From Phytophthora quininea (Eukaryota > Oomycota > Peronosporomycetes > Peronosporales > Peronosporaceae), in assembly GCA_011947345.1 (NCBI GenBank), contig JAAVTG010000721.1:62001-126000 (forward strand): a stretch of 64,000 nucleotides of DNA, given 5' to 3'. Every line of letters starts with the position of its first letter. Positions within the stretch are counted from its first letter, which is position 1. The notes under the pieces are model-generated. The model saw nothing but the letters and a program-made list of their open reading frames with translations. It ran no database searches and had not been told where the DNA came from. Below are positions 30,713-41,229 of the stretch, piece by piece. The position numbers and the translations under genes are program-made.

Positions 30713-33603
30713 GTAGATGGATAAACTTTTAAATATCTGCTTGCCACGTCTAGCACGGTTTTGCATGGTTCAGCACTAACAATTCTGTATGGTGCAGAAC
30801 TAGCACACTTTTGCATAATGCAGAACTCGCACGCTTCTCTAAAGTATACAATTTCCATAATTCGATCCTGTACACAAAGTATACTTGTGACTAGCTTGCA
30901 TATTTGGTACTTTAGTATAGATATCTACAACCTTTTTGTTCCTGTTTCGGGTCCCTAGTTCGCAGTGCCCAGAGCACTCACTAAATCTAGCCTATTTTCG
31001 TATGCATGTACCTATTGTTGCTCGTCACAGTCTCCTAGTATCGACTTACCCCGTAATTTGTACCCCAAGCTCATGAGCTCGCTTCACAGCCTCAGCGAGT
31101 TGTTGCACATCAAATTTCCGTTGGTCCCCATTGCCAAACCTCACGTTCCAAAGAAAAACCCCGTCGGAGAGTCGCAACCCAAACACCTCACCCACGTGCA
31201 CGCTCCTCTCATCAACTTCACCCTCTGAGCTTACCACAACTTTCCACTTGAGAGGATGCCCGGTTTTTTTATGAATAGTCGGATGAGTCTATCCACATTG
31301 TAGTAGCCTTCTTGAGATGGCTCAAATGTGAGAGCCGGCCGCCGTATTGGGGGTCTTCCCGGAGTTCTCCGTACAGGTATAGATGCAATTGCAGCATCCA
31401 AATTCAGTAGCTTTTGAATTGCAAGCGTAGCCAGGATGTGTGAGCACACACCCCGACGTCATATAAGATCCACATGTGCAGCTGACGTAGTCTCGAATGA
31501 GTTTTATGGTGTCAATATACCATATCGGAGCGAGTTGTAGAGGTTTTAATGGCTTCTCACCCAACATCAGGACGCGGTGCATTGAAAGTACTTCAAATTG
31601 AAGTTCTCTCGCTTTAATTCCTCGCGGAAAACGCCCGTCAAGTGACCGCATAAACTACTGAGAGCGTCGAGCATCAACCCTGGTCCCCAACATGCCATCG
31701 CTTCCAACAATGCACCCTGAGGCGTTAAAGACAATCGCTACCAGCCGTTTGGAATGCCCGCGGCCTCTGTGAACACATCTATAATTCTGGGTCGATGCCA
31801 CGAGTTGACCAGCTTTAGTAAGCATTTCAGGCGGGACGGGCCCTTCGGTGTAATGCGCCGCAGCTCTCGGGCAAAGGCTTTCTCCATCTGAGCGCAAGAT
31901 TCGAGGTAGGATCCCCTTCAAGACGCCATTCGTCGATGCTCGGAGACTGGGAACGCATGACTTCTTGATAACACTGTGATGAGACTCAATACATTGCTGG
32001 CTTGAAATAATTCCCCAGATTCCGAACCAGTCAAGTGCCAGCGACTCCAGCGTACTCCGAGGTACACAGATCGGAACCAGTCAGCATACTCCTGCTCTCC
32101 ATATGCCTCCCAATTTGCTAGCACCACTTCACAAAGTTTTACGAATTGAGCGTGCGATCTAGCACTTTTGAGAAGTCGAATTTGAGGCCGAATCATGTCT
32201 TCGTATAGCTCCGCACAGTTTAACAAGGAACGTTTCTTTCTTGCCTGTCGGGCAAGATGCGGCCAACATGTTAGGAGGACCACTCCAGGCCATACTGTCT
32301 CAAAGGCGGCGGCTATTGCCTCGCTGTGATCAAGAGAACCAAAAGAAACATTCACGTCGATGCCAAAAACGTGAGCGCTCGGTCACGAATTGTTTTGAAT
32401 AGCTCGGTGTAGGCTTTAGTTGATTCGCTGCGGACAAACATGTATGCCCAAGGAATGAAGCGATGCACTAGCTTCCCTCGGTACCAATACACACCATCAG
32501 TTCCGCAATCAATCACTGTCCAACCTCCGAAGTGTAACTTGTAGGTTCCATCAGTGCAACACACAAGAGTCGAATCTTGGTCCCTGACTGAGGTTCTCAC
32601 GTTACTAAAAACGCGGCGTGAAGTTACAACGACACCGAAAGAATATCCCAGGTCGCAATCAGCAACGGCAAACGAAAATGTGCCCAACACAATCAGATCA
32701 TCGAGTCTGCCGTCGCTGGCGTCAGCGACTGCATCAAATTGCTCGCGCGAGTTACAGATCCGCGTACTTGCCCATGCTGTGAATGTAGCGTGGTTCGTGA
32801 TGTCCCAGCCACCTGGAGAGCGCCTCACAAGAAAGTACTTGCTGTTTTCTAATTGTTTGGTCGTCGGAATCTTGCGAAGTTTGGCGGCGGCATTCTGGTA
32901 CTTGCGAAGCAGCATCGACCGCAATCGGCCAGCTCCTCACCCCATGTCGACAAGTGTATCAACTTTTTCTTGCAACGATGGATGAATTCCCCTTTTTTCT
33001 TATGTATTTCAACTAGCGAGTGCTACCCATGCTCTTCTAGATGGAATTCAGCTTCATCCACACCCAAGAAAACCCTACGGATCTTGTATCGGTGCGTGCA
33101 GTTGGCATGTGAACGGCAATTGAAGACGTGTACTAATAGGCGCCGTGTTTCGTATCTGGTCTGGTATGTGTGTACGAAGTCGTCAACATCACCCATCGCC
33201 TGTTTTGCCTGTACAAACGTTGAAAGGACACCCACAAGAAGGAACTCTTTTGTTGGTGCTGCGGCAAATGATTCCTCTACTGCAATGGCTTCTTTATCAC
33301 CATAGTCGAGATCTGAGTCTTTGCTGTCTTCGCTCGATGAAGATTCTGCTTGCCAACTGGTGTCGCTATCGCTGAAAGGAGGTCCTGGCTCCTCAGCACT
33401 GCTGGATGCCGACATTTTGCCACGGTGGCCTCGATGTGATGTAGCCGCTGACGATACGAGAGTGAGCACAACTCGATGCTGCTATATGCAGAGGTTTCGT
33501 TGGTTTCGCAACGACAGGATTTCATATCGGCACGTTTGATAACTGACAGACCTGTGATAACCAACAGCGGAGTAGTGGTTGCAACAGGTTGCGAGTAGAT
33601 GGA
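30713..33603 (-). mobile_element. MULE (Mutator-like) DNA transposon, approximate limits
   Basis: It contains a MULE transposase reading frame on the minus strand. A 9-bp word, GTAGATGGA, occurs at 30713-30721 and 33595-33603, the length expected for a Mutator target duplication, but I could not find matching terminal inverted repeats. The 30770-30850 stretch has short repeated words (TAGCACRSTTTTGCAT and CAGAACT). The limits are therefore tentative. Confidence 0.5.
31046..33415 (-). pseudogene. MULE transposase with SWIM zinc finger
   Basis: The start ATG is at 33413-33415 (MSASSSAEEPGP). The N-terminus is Ser/acidic, followed by FNCRSHANCTHRYKI, a likely small zinc-binding DNA-recognition region. 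The frame 32352-32924 holds the transposase start (CCTDGTYKLHFGGWTVIDCGTD and HRFIPWAYMF); 31918-32355 holds FGSLDHSEAIAAAFETVWPG and CWPHLARQ, matching the catalytic Asp and the C-x-x-H region of MULE transposases. A SWIM finger (CTCGSYMTSG then CSHILA, CxC...CxH) straddles a frame change at about 31445. The C-terminal part ends at 31046. About five frame changes make it inactive. Confidence 0.85.
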
Positions 33604-33959
33604 GACATCCGAACAGGTATGTAGTGCCTACGCAACAGACTTTAAGTATTTGCCGAACAAGTTGAGGAAGCAGTCGGGTGAAATTCAGATCTACATGAAC
33701 GTCGTCAACAAGTTTGACGACCAAGCCACGCAACGAGGATACTGCCGGCTCCATCCATGTACGAAATCTACTCAGTAAGAAAAAGAAACAGAACTTATCG
33801 TCGATTCGGGCAATAATGAAGAGACCCGAAGAGTACATTAAGAGTACGGTGGGAATGGAAGGACTGGCAGGAAAGGGACTCGCCGAGCACGTCAACTACC
33901 ACACGTATAAAGCGATTCTGGACGAGAGCGCTAAAGTGAACTTGGTTTCTCGCGTGTGA
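33604..33959 (+). pseudogene. RxLR effector C-terminal fragment (plus)
   Basis: Frames give KYLPNKLRKQSGEIQIYMNVVNKFDD, then IRAIMKRPEEYIKSTVGMEGL and AEHVNYHTYKAILDE, ending SLV-like at the stop 33957-33959. It closely resembles the fragment at 3102-3300. It has no N-terminus; the MULE edge precedes it. Confidence 0.72.
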
Positions 33960-34945
33960 ATCGGTAGCCACTTGTTGATTTGAGCCCACCGCCAAGTCTT
34001 CTTAGCTTGCTTTGCCGCATTAACCGTTGCAGCAAGGGGGAAATGCCAGGGAGGCGGATTCGTTCTACTGTGGTGTCATCCTTATCGATTCACAGGCTGC
34101 ACTTATACATCTTGACCGAGTCAGCCATACCGATAGTTGCGATACTGGCAAGCGAGTTGAGTTGAAATGATTTGATTAACTAGTTAGCGGATTCTCTCGT
34201 CTGGAAGGTGTAGCTTAGACAATCTATCTGATCAAGAATCCATTCGCAGAATTCAGCTAAACTCGCGGGATCCAAATACGCTGCGGCCGTTCTAGAAGAA
34301 TGTCCTTCGGGGATCAAACCCCAATTGCCGGAATAGTTCTGCAATCGCTGTGGAATCGCAATGAAGATCCGTCGCGTGCTGGTAAATGAATTGGCAGTGC
34401 ATCTTAAAGGAACTTTGCAGATTAACGACGTTAGGCATTTCTGCCTCCGTCTCACGGAAACGAATGTCGTTTCGCAATCTCCATGTGGCATGGAAAACAA
34501 TAGCAGTTTGCACTTTCCAAAGAAGCAGCTATTCTTTTGCTTCTCTCTCCATCTTGTGCGGATATCTTGTAGCTTTGGAAAAAGCAACAGCCGCCAGCTT
34601 AGAGATGGTCGGAAGATTGATGACCACGGAGCCCAGATTTGTCTCCACATTTCTTTCAAGGCTGGGGACGTATAAAAGCAGTGCTCAACCTTTTCGACAG
34701 CTTGACATGTAGGACGAACACATTGTTGAATGTTTGAATCCAGCAATCTTAGAAAGTAAAGCCGCGAGCCCACAGTCAAATCACCAAAGTACAGGCGCAG
34801 CATTATGTCATGGACCACAGGTAGGAGGAACCCACGAAGCGATAGGAAACTCGACAATGTTTGATGAACGCATTGTTTAGGGCACCGTAAAACTTTGCGA
34901 TACTGGAAGCGAGACGATAGCTATTGCTACTCGATGCGACAGCAT
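33960..34945 (-). pseudogene. RxLR-type effector N-terminus, signal peptide split by LINE D
   Basis: The ATG is at 34943-34945 (MLSHRVAIAIVSL). The signal peptide is interrupted after about 13 codons by LINE D and resumes at 34156 with ASIATIGMADS; an early stop follows, then ERIRLPGIS, and in another frame TVNAAKQAKKTWRWAQINKW, a W-helix. The tail is missing; the opposite-strand effector at 33604-33959 abuts it tail to tail. It was clearly an effector N-terminus before insertion. Confidence 0.75.
34157..34894 (-). mobile_element. LINE D, 5'-truncated, inserted in an effector signal peptide
   Basis: 738 bp of LINE 3' end (minus) with VGSRLYFLRLLDSNIQQCV and QAVEKVEHCFYT, then the common 3' terminus. 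It is flanked by TTGCGATACTGGCAAGCGAG at 34137-34156 and the same word minus one base at 34895-34913, a target-site duplication. It shares a frameshift (KQKNSCFFGKCKLL) with LINE E. Confidence 0.9.
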
Positions 34946-35168
34946 GGCAAACTTGACTTTTCCTTCTTGTCTGGATCGCGAATTGGGAAGTGAATTCCAA
35001 GCCGACAAAAGTTCTGTGGTACTCCTCTCGAACCAAGAAAACAACATGATATGAAAATATGGCACGGACAGTCGACTGACCTTTTGTTGTTGATTCAGCT
35101 GCCTACAAGAGATTGCGGCCGAAATTGCTCCACTTGTTAGCATGGAAGATAGCGCTAGAGACCTTTCC

Positions 35169-35354
35169 CTACTCGGCGTTCGAACTGCTTTCCTTTGTCG
35201 AGCTTGCGTTGTCTTCAGGGTTCTTGTTTTGCTTTGAGCTCTTGACGTAAAAAAATGCTAGTAGCAGCGCCAAAACCTTCGGGTTCTTGCTACTTACCTC
35301 CACCGTGTGGTCTCCTCCATCTTCTTCAAATTTGCAGATGTTTGGGAGATACAA
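35169..35354 (-). CDS. Hypothetical 61-aa ORF
   Basis: No known family. It has an acidic N-terminus, a hydrophobic LALLLAFFYV segment and a Lys/Ser/Asn-rich end. It may be chance. The stretch 35355-35946 holds nothing I recognise. Confidence 0.2.
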   Translation of the reverse strand: MYLPNICKFEEDGGDHTVEVSSKNPKVLALLLAFFYVKSSKQNKNPEDNASSTKESSSNAE

Positions 35355-36041
35355 TTGTTAAAGTATGGGTAGACTCGAACCCAGTATCAACGCACGTTTC
35401 ACGTATCAGTCATATCGTCTTCGCTAACTTCTTCTTAAGCTTGTCAAGGCACTGAAATCATCGAGTGCCGTATCAGTCGTGCCAACTTTCTTCCTATGTC
35501 TGGACTCCTGTATTTGGCGAGCAAGCGTCAACATGTTAGCACTGCAGTCCTCTCCGCGGCGGAATCAGTCGGCTCCCAAACTCGGGGAAGAAATCCTGTT
35601 TGAATTAGACGAGGTAGCCACACGAACATCAGCAATGTTCGTAAAGTAGGCCGCACCAGAACGTGATTGGAGAGTCATCGACGGAAATTGCTCGTTTTCG
35701 TCTCGAATTGACGAATTGGGAAGTGCTTATGCATCGCCATGTATTAGCGGCTTATGCGGCAAGAAATAATGTGGATTGATAAAGGTACCAACTCTCCAAG
35801 CAATAGCCACAAATTGATGGCACTGTGTCGGTAGTTCGGATCAACACAACTGCTATAATACATGTGGGAAACACAAAAAGCTTTCGAAAAGGTGGAATGG
35901 CGAAGCGAATCTCTGATCTATGTACCGTGCATGATAGCAAAGATGCTCAAGATGCGCGCTTGAGCATCTCCTCTCGGTACGATTTCAAGAAGAAGTAGTT
36001 CGTGTTGTCCGTGAGTTCTCTGTCGGACAAACCTTCGAGCC

Positions 36042-36692
36042 CTAGAGCCTTTTGACGTACCCTTCCGGTCTGTTGTTCGTAACCCACATCGCCGTTCGCA
36101 CCAAATACTCTTGCTCAGTCGTTTTGAACACTAGTTCATTGCCAGGAATCCTCAGCGGAAGCCCGGAGCGGATCACTTTGTCGTCGTACATGTCGGCGTA
36201 CTTGATGTACATCTTGACTTCTTTCGAATGTTTCATACCCATCAACTGAGCGTGGCCTTGCTCCCACGGAAAATTCTCAAGTCCCAGCATGGACCAGACA
36301 TTCGAAGGCGGCAGGTCGTTCTTTAGAGACCCGTCCAGCTTGCCTTCAAACTGCACCAGAAAGCCCTGGTAAAACTGGTAATTGACGTCGCTCTTGAGGA
36401 CTTTACCAAACTTGTCGCTAAGGTTTAACTCGGCCTTGACTTGAGCGGGGGTCCACATTCTCCCGAACCAATCGTCGACTTGGTGCCACTTCTCTGTGTC
36501 TCGGTTGGCTACTGCAGTGCTCTTGAGGTTATTCAACTTTTCAAGAGTTGAGGCACTGAAGATATTCGCTCTCTGCTCGGAGTCTCTCCCATTGTCACCT
36601 CTCAAGTTTCGGAGATCGATCGCGTCAGCTACCATGAGAGTCGTGAGACTAGCGAAGCACACGAGCGCAACAGCAAAACGGCGCGAAAGCAT
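36042..36692 (-). CDS. RxLR WY-domain effector (RNLR...DSEQR), near-complete
   Basis: The start is the ATG at 36690-36692 (MLSRRFAVAL); the frame open to 36806 would hide the signal peptide. 216 aa: signal peptide about 1-23, RNLR at 28-31, DSEQR as dEER-like at 37-41, KWHQVDDWFGRMW W-helix, YQFYQGFLVQFEG Y-helix, VWSMLGLE loop, EVKMYIKYADMYDDK, then RPEGYVKRL. A frame slip in an A-run before 36050 ends the protein early; off-frame the family tail (GLEGLSDRELTD) continues to a stop at 35947-35949. Secreted host-targeted effector by family. Promoter-like DNA lies 34-46 bp upstream. It may be functional despite tail loss. Confidence 0.88.
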   Translation of the reverse strand: MLSRRFAVALVCFASLTTLMVADAIDLRNLRGDNGRDSEQRANIFSASTLEKLNNLKSTAVANRDTEKWHQVDDWFGRMWTPAQVKAELNLSDKFGKVLKSDVNYQFYQGFLVQFEGKLDGSLKNDLPPSNVWSMLGLENFPWEQGHAQLMGMKHSKEVKMYIKYADMYDDKVIRSGLPLRIPGNELVFKTTEQEYLVRTAMWVTNNRPEGYVKRL

Positions 36693-36725
36693 GGTGTACG
36701 TCGGGGGATTCCTTGGCTGGCTTGC

Positions 36726-36738
36726 TTGAAAATTGAGG
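36726..36738 (-). promoter_or_regulatory. Inr-like core promoter
   Basis: The minus strand CCTCAATTTTCAA matches CTCATTYYNCAW with one mismatch, 34-46 bp before the ATG at 36692. Confidence 0.55.
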
Positions 36739-36889
36739 TCTGGATACGGTTGCAGTTGGCTGTGGTTTTGATACCATTCCCTCGGATTATGAGCCAGCAG
36801 GATCACGTAGACCGGTGAGGATTACGCGGTCGTCATCTTTTGTATACTAGTAGAATCGTTTATATACCAGAAATGGTGGTCAGACTTCC

Positions 36890-37054
36890 CCGTAAATCTT
36901 CATGTCACCAAGCTTGGATAGAACTTCATGTTCCTGGCTTCTTTGAAAATTTCCGTCTAGTTTTAAAGCCCGCTTGATTTGCAACGAGGTCCAGTATTCT
37001 TGAACTAGTCATCGATTTGAGTCCACTGTGCAGTCGCCTACATCGTCATTTCCT
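36890..37054 (-). pseudogene. RxLR effector W-helix relic
   Basis: The minus strand gives VKEMTM, ATAQWTQIDD, EYWTSLQIKRALKLDGNF and KLGDMKIYGE across frames: scraps of a first WY module, closest to the VKEMSSQVKHW region of the effector at 1441. No motif or start remains. Confidence 0.5.
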
Positions 37055-38435
37055 TCACCAATTCTTGTTTTTTATTGATGCAGAATCGATTAAACCAAGC
37101 TTTTGATATGTAGATCTCTGTCGCAGAAGATTTTCGTAGTAGGGATAATTGACGTGCTCTCTGAGCTCTTTACCTGTCAACCCACTAGGTCCCAACGACG
37201 CCAACGACAAAGTCTGCAGGTCATTTCTTCGCCGCCTAAATGTCAACCTTCGCTAAAACCTCCGAGTCATGCCCTGGGATAAACAACTGGATCCAATGTG
37301 GATTGGGAAGTGCCACTCTCGAGAATTGTGTCGTCGAACATAATGACATGCTTCTTACAGATCTTCAATATCCCAAATTGTTCTGCACGATATATTTCGG
37401 CTTTATCATCAGTTGGCGCAAGTTTTTGTCGTGTTACACCGCATCCTGAAGCCGGGGGTATTCGAGTTGTGGCAATTTCAAACACACCAGCAGTATTTGG
37501 GGTGAAAGTTAATGGATTGGTTCCAAGTGAGCCAAAAGCGCGCTTCTTCCCATACTTGCGTGTTCGAGATTGGACGAAACTCCTTCAAAAGTGCCAGATA
37601 TGGATCATCATCCGATGGAAGATTTAGGGTGCCCTAGACAATGCGTTCATCAAACATTGTCGAGCTTCCTATCGCTTCGTGGGGTTCTCCTACCTGTGGT
37701 CCATGACATAATGCTGCGCCTGTACTTTGGTGATTTGACTGTGGGCTCGCGGCTTTACTTTCTAAGATTGCTGGATTCAAACATTCAACAATGTGTTCGT
37801 CCTACATGTCAAGCTGTCGAAAAGGTTGAGCACTGCTTTTATACGTCCCCAGCCTTGAAAGAAATGTGGAGACAAATCTGGGCTCCGTGGTCATCAATCT
37901 TCCGACCATCTCTAAGCTGGCGGCTGTTGCTTTTTCCAAAGCTACAAGATATCCGCACAAGATGGAGAGAGAAGCAAAAGAATAGCTGCTTCTTTGGAAA
38001 GTGCAAACTGCTATTGTTTTCCATGCCACATGGAGATTGCGAAACGACATTCGTTTCCGTGAGACGGAGGCAGAAATGCCTAACGTCGTTAATCTGCAAA
38101 GTTCCTTTAAGATGCACTGCCAATTCATTTACCAGCACGCGACGGATCTTCATTGCGATTCCACAGCGATTGCAGAACTATTCCGGCAATTGGGGTTTGA
38201 TCCCCCGAAGGACATTCTTCTAGAACGGCCGCAGCGTATTTGGATCCCGCGAGTTTAGCTGAATTCTGCGAATGGATTCTTGATCAGATAGATTGTCTAA
38301 GCTACACCTTCCAGACGAGAGAACCCGCTAACTAGTTAATCAAATCATTTCAACTCAACTTATAGATCTTCAATTCGTTCGTCTGTTTAATAAACTTCAC
38401 AGGATAGTTTATGAGCCCTAGAATAATCCAACATT
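37055..38435 (-). pseudogene. RxLR effector C-terminal half split by LINE E
   Basis: Right part (38361-38435): PVKFIKQTNELKIY. Left part (37055-37369): ILKICKKHVIMFDDTILESG, then LTGKELREHVNYPYYENLL in another frame. Removing LINE E restores continuity of the ELKI...K region. No N-terminus; Helitron debris lies beyond 38449. Confidence 0.72.
37370..38360 (+). mobile_element. LINE E, 5'-truncated, inverted relative to LINE D
   Basis: 991 bp of LINE 3' end on the plus strand: VTPHPEAGGIRVVA, CPRQCVHQTLSSF, VGSRLYFL, CVRPTCQAVEKVEHCFYT, LERPQRIWIPRV. The terminus is CTAGTTAATCAAATCATTTCAAC. It is flanked by TAYAGATCTTCAAT at 37356-37369 and 38361-38374 (one mismatch), a probable target-site duplication. 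Nearly identical to LINE D, including a shared frameshift. Confidence 0.88.
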
Positions 38436-38448
38436 GGCGGTACGTTTA

Positions 38449-38610
38449 ACGTTGTGTTTCTCTGCAAACCTGCGTTCTCACGGGTGGCTCTATGTGGCAC
38501 TGTTGCGCCCAAGATCGAGGAAGGGCATCACGATCATGGCGGACGACTCTACCATCGAGGAGGACGCTGTGCACACGAAGAACATCGTCTACCGCGAGGT
38601 CTTCGCCGCT
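38449..38610 (+). mobile_element. Helitron helicase 3' fragment (different copy)
   Basis: In two frames: FLCKPAFS, then GWLYVALLRPRSRKGITIM and AVHTKNIVYREVF, the conserved end of Helitron helicases (compare GQLYVALSR and HTRNIVYTQIF at 19.75-19.87 kb). The rest of the element is absent. It differs enough from the 17-20 kb Helitron to be a separate family member. Confidence 0.7.
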
Positions 38611-38817
38611 CACCAGCGTTTCTGACTGCATCAATGCATGTCCGACTTTGCATTTGAAGACTTTGCCTGCGTCTCCAACATGGCGCACAGCTCCATCCCG
38701 CTGCCAAGCGACAGCGAAGGCGGCACTAGTGAGTAGTGGAGCGAGATGCAAATCGAGCGCAACGGGTTGGACCGAACCATGTCCTATCGCCTGCGTGAGC
38801 GGGCGACCCCAATGATT

Positions 38818-39090
38818 GTTGTGCTTCGTAATAAAGCCGTACGCTGTCCGTCTGTGTGTCAGTCCGCAGCGATACGTCATTTTTCTGCCCCTTTGCCTGC
38901 ATCCTACTATCGTCATTAAATTATATATTGGGTGTGTGACGAACTGTCTAGAACGTCATGGAACCTACGGTAGCGACTTCGTACTTTAGCGGGAGGCGGG
39001 ACCTGGCCGACTTTATGAGAACGCACTTCTCAAGAGCGAGCGGCCGGGCCTAGCGAGCGAGGGGCGCGGCGATTCCCGGGATGGGCAGCG
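38818..39090. repeat. Dispersed repeat, uninterrupted (Helitron empty site)
   Basis: The reverse complement matches 17184-17363 joined directly to 20132-20245. The junction lies in AATATATAATTTAATG, around 38930, with no Helitron. Confidence 0.9.
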
Positions 39091-40600
39091 AGCGGGACAC
39101 GGCGGGAGGACAGCAGCTGGACAGGACTGTGTAAGTAGATGGTGTTGTACTAATAAAATCAAATTCGGACGTGTCGGGAGTTCCTCCTGTTGGGATAACT
39201 GGTATCTTCAGGGCGGCCGAGGTGTATTTGTGTTGGATTAGGAGCGAGGGCTGGTCGCCTCTGTGGGGGGCTAAAGGGGTCCCCCTTAGGAGCTCGGGAT
39301 CCGTTGTAGTGGGTGCCACCCCACGACCATGTAGTCGAGACGGACCCCAATGAGCGCGTAGATGCCAGGCAGCCCCTCTGATATCTACAACATTTCTAAA
39401 TGTATGTTTGCCAGGTTTGGTTATCTGGCAATGATAACATTTAGAACTGTAGGTTCCCATACATTGCACCGCTAATTTCCTAAAACGACCAGTACCGTCG
39501 CGACACTCCCTAGCTGAGCGGCGGGAATGGGGTCGCAAATTAAGCTTTTATAAAAATCTTAATAAAGAAGTGTTTCTAAACGCTTTATAGGAAGCCAAAA
39601 GTTGCAGCCGGCAACCGCCAACGTCCACGACGCTCAAGCTCACTCCGCCGCCACTAAATACTTCGGGCCCGACGCTGAGGCGCCCGCGTTAGCCCGCAAG
39701 CTGCGTGGGAAGTCTCATACCCAATCCGGGGTCAGGGGCAGTACAAACGGCGATAAAATCCGGCTTGACCGCCCTGTCTGTCTCTCCCCGGACCCAGTCG
39801 TCGTGAGTGGGACCGGCCCTTCGGGTGGAAACACCCGTTTGGTGCCTCTGTGCCGCGGTGGAGGTAAAATCCATACAACACACCGGTGCTGGCTATCTAA
39901 GGCTGTATGGAGGGATCAGAGCCAGTGGGTTTTGTCTATACGACCGAGGAACGCCTATACTACGGTAGGATGGCACGGAATATTGGTTAGCTTTAGTGGA
40001 GTGGCGCTTTACACGATTCTTCGACGTCTATGATGCCAGCGGACGATCCGACGATAAAATGACCCAAAGTCCCGATGTTTTACCCCCACACAACCAAAAT
40101 GGTTCATTGCCTGAGGTGAATAACTCAGTGGCATCGAGCACACGCTACTCCACCGTCACCAAAGGAAGTGACCGCGCACGAGCGCAAAAAATAGTGGTGG
40201 GTAGCTGTCGCTTCAGCACAAGGTCTGCTGCTGCGTCTCCACAGGAATTGAGACGCACCACCCCATTGCAGACGTGCTTTATGGCGGAAAACACACAAGG
40301 GTGGGCCACAAACAAAAAAGAAACGAGAAAAAAACGTGGGAGCAGAACCTGGCTAATGAGATGTCTTACCGTCGTGTAGAGTGCTGTCTGTGCTTGGGCT
40401 GGCTGATATATCGAGCCGTCTAGCTGTAGGATAGCGTTCTTTGGACAATTGGGCAGAGGAAGAGAGTGAGTCCTCCTGGCTGCGTGTTCTTCTGGCCTGT
40501 AGCCACTACCACTCGAAGACCGTCTCTGACAAGCTAACATTTTGTTCCTGTGTCTGAAGCACGTCTTTCGTGTCGTATGAACCTTCGTATTTATGGTGTT
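39091..40600. other. Unassigned, probably old retroelement DNA
   Basis: A minus frame 39050-39538 contains KCYHCQ followed by PGKHTFRN, reminiscent of a decayed CCHC knuckle, but no pol motif supports it. Plus frames at 39602-40033 and 39996-40379 are unassigned. GC-rich and repetitive in style. Confidence 0.3.
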
Positions 40601-40607
40601 AGTGGTC

Positions 40608-41000
40608 ATGGCGCCCATAAAGCGCAAATTTCAAAGCGAGGATGAAGTTTACGAGGCGTATGCGACTCCTGACGATGGAGACGCGAGTGAAGCAGCCACG
40701 AAGAGGAGGAAAACCAGCCTACGGTCGGCTTTATACCGATTCCGTAGAGAAGTTCTGGAAGAGAGGTCCCAGGCCGCATCGGCTGCTAATGCAACTTCAG
40801 GCTTTGGTGCCTTGACGATTTCGGCGCCCCGTACCGCTGGAAGCGTTGTAGCGTACCGTCAACTGCCTCGGCAATTACAAGAGCGGTCGTGGTCGCAATG
40901 TGGCGGAACTCTGGTGATGTTTTCCGTCCAGGGGTGGTTGTTGCACAGCACGAGCTGCGGCAACGTGGCCAGGATCTTGGTGAACCGAGATCAGTTGTGA
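40608..41000 (+). CDS. Hypothetical basic protein fragment
   Basis: From the ATG at 40608 the frame reads MAPIKRKFQSEDEVYEAY and a TKRRKTSLRSALYRFRREVLEER basic/helical region, then becomes low-similarity. No known family. It ends just before repeat R1, and could be a gag- or DNA-binding-like remnant. A CTTGGGCG word lies downstream at 41182. Confidence 0.3.
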   Translation: MAPIKRKFQSEDEVYEAYATPDDGDASEAATKRRKTSLRSALYRFRREVLEERSQAASAANATSGFGALTISAPRTAGSVVAYRQLPRQLQERSWSQCGGTLVMFSVQGWLLHSTSCGNVARILVNRDQL

Positions 41001-41229
41001 ACTCCTTCAGCAGCGGTTCTTGGAGCTGCCGTTGAAGGATTGGCGTGTGCACCTCGTGAATCCCTATAGGTTCGACCCTTGGATTCCGCGTTTGATCTAC
41101 CGGATGGCCTTTCACAGTCAAAGACACAGAGTGTTAGATGGATTAGTTTGCCAACAATTCGTTCCCCTGCAGCCCACTTTTCTTGGGCGGCAGTTGAAGA
41201 GACAGGGTTCTTGGACTGCAAGTTCAAGA

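Noticed and set aside
29250..33959. Effector split into the halves at 29.8 and 33.6 kb by LINE F and MULE
   Set aside because: Both halves contain the PNKL region, so they are not complementary parts of one copy.
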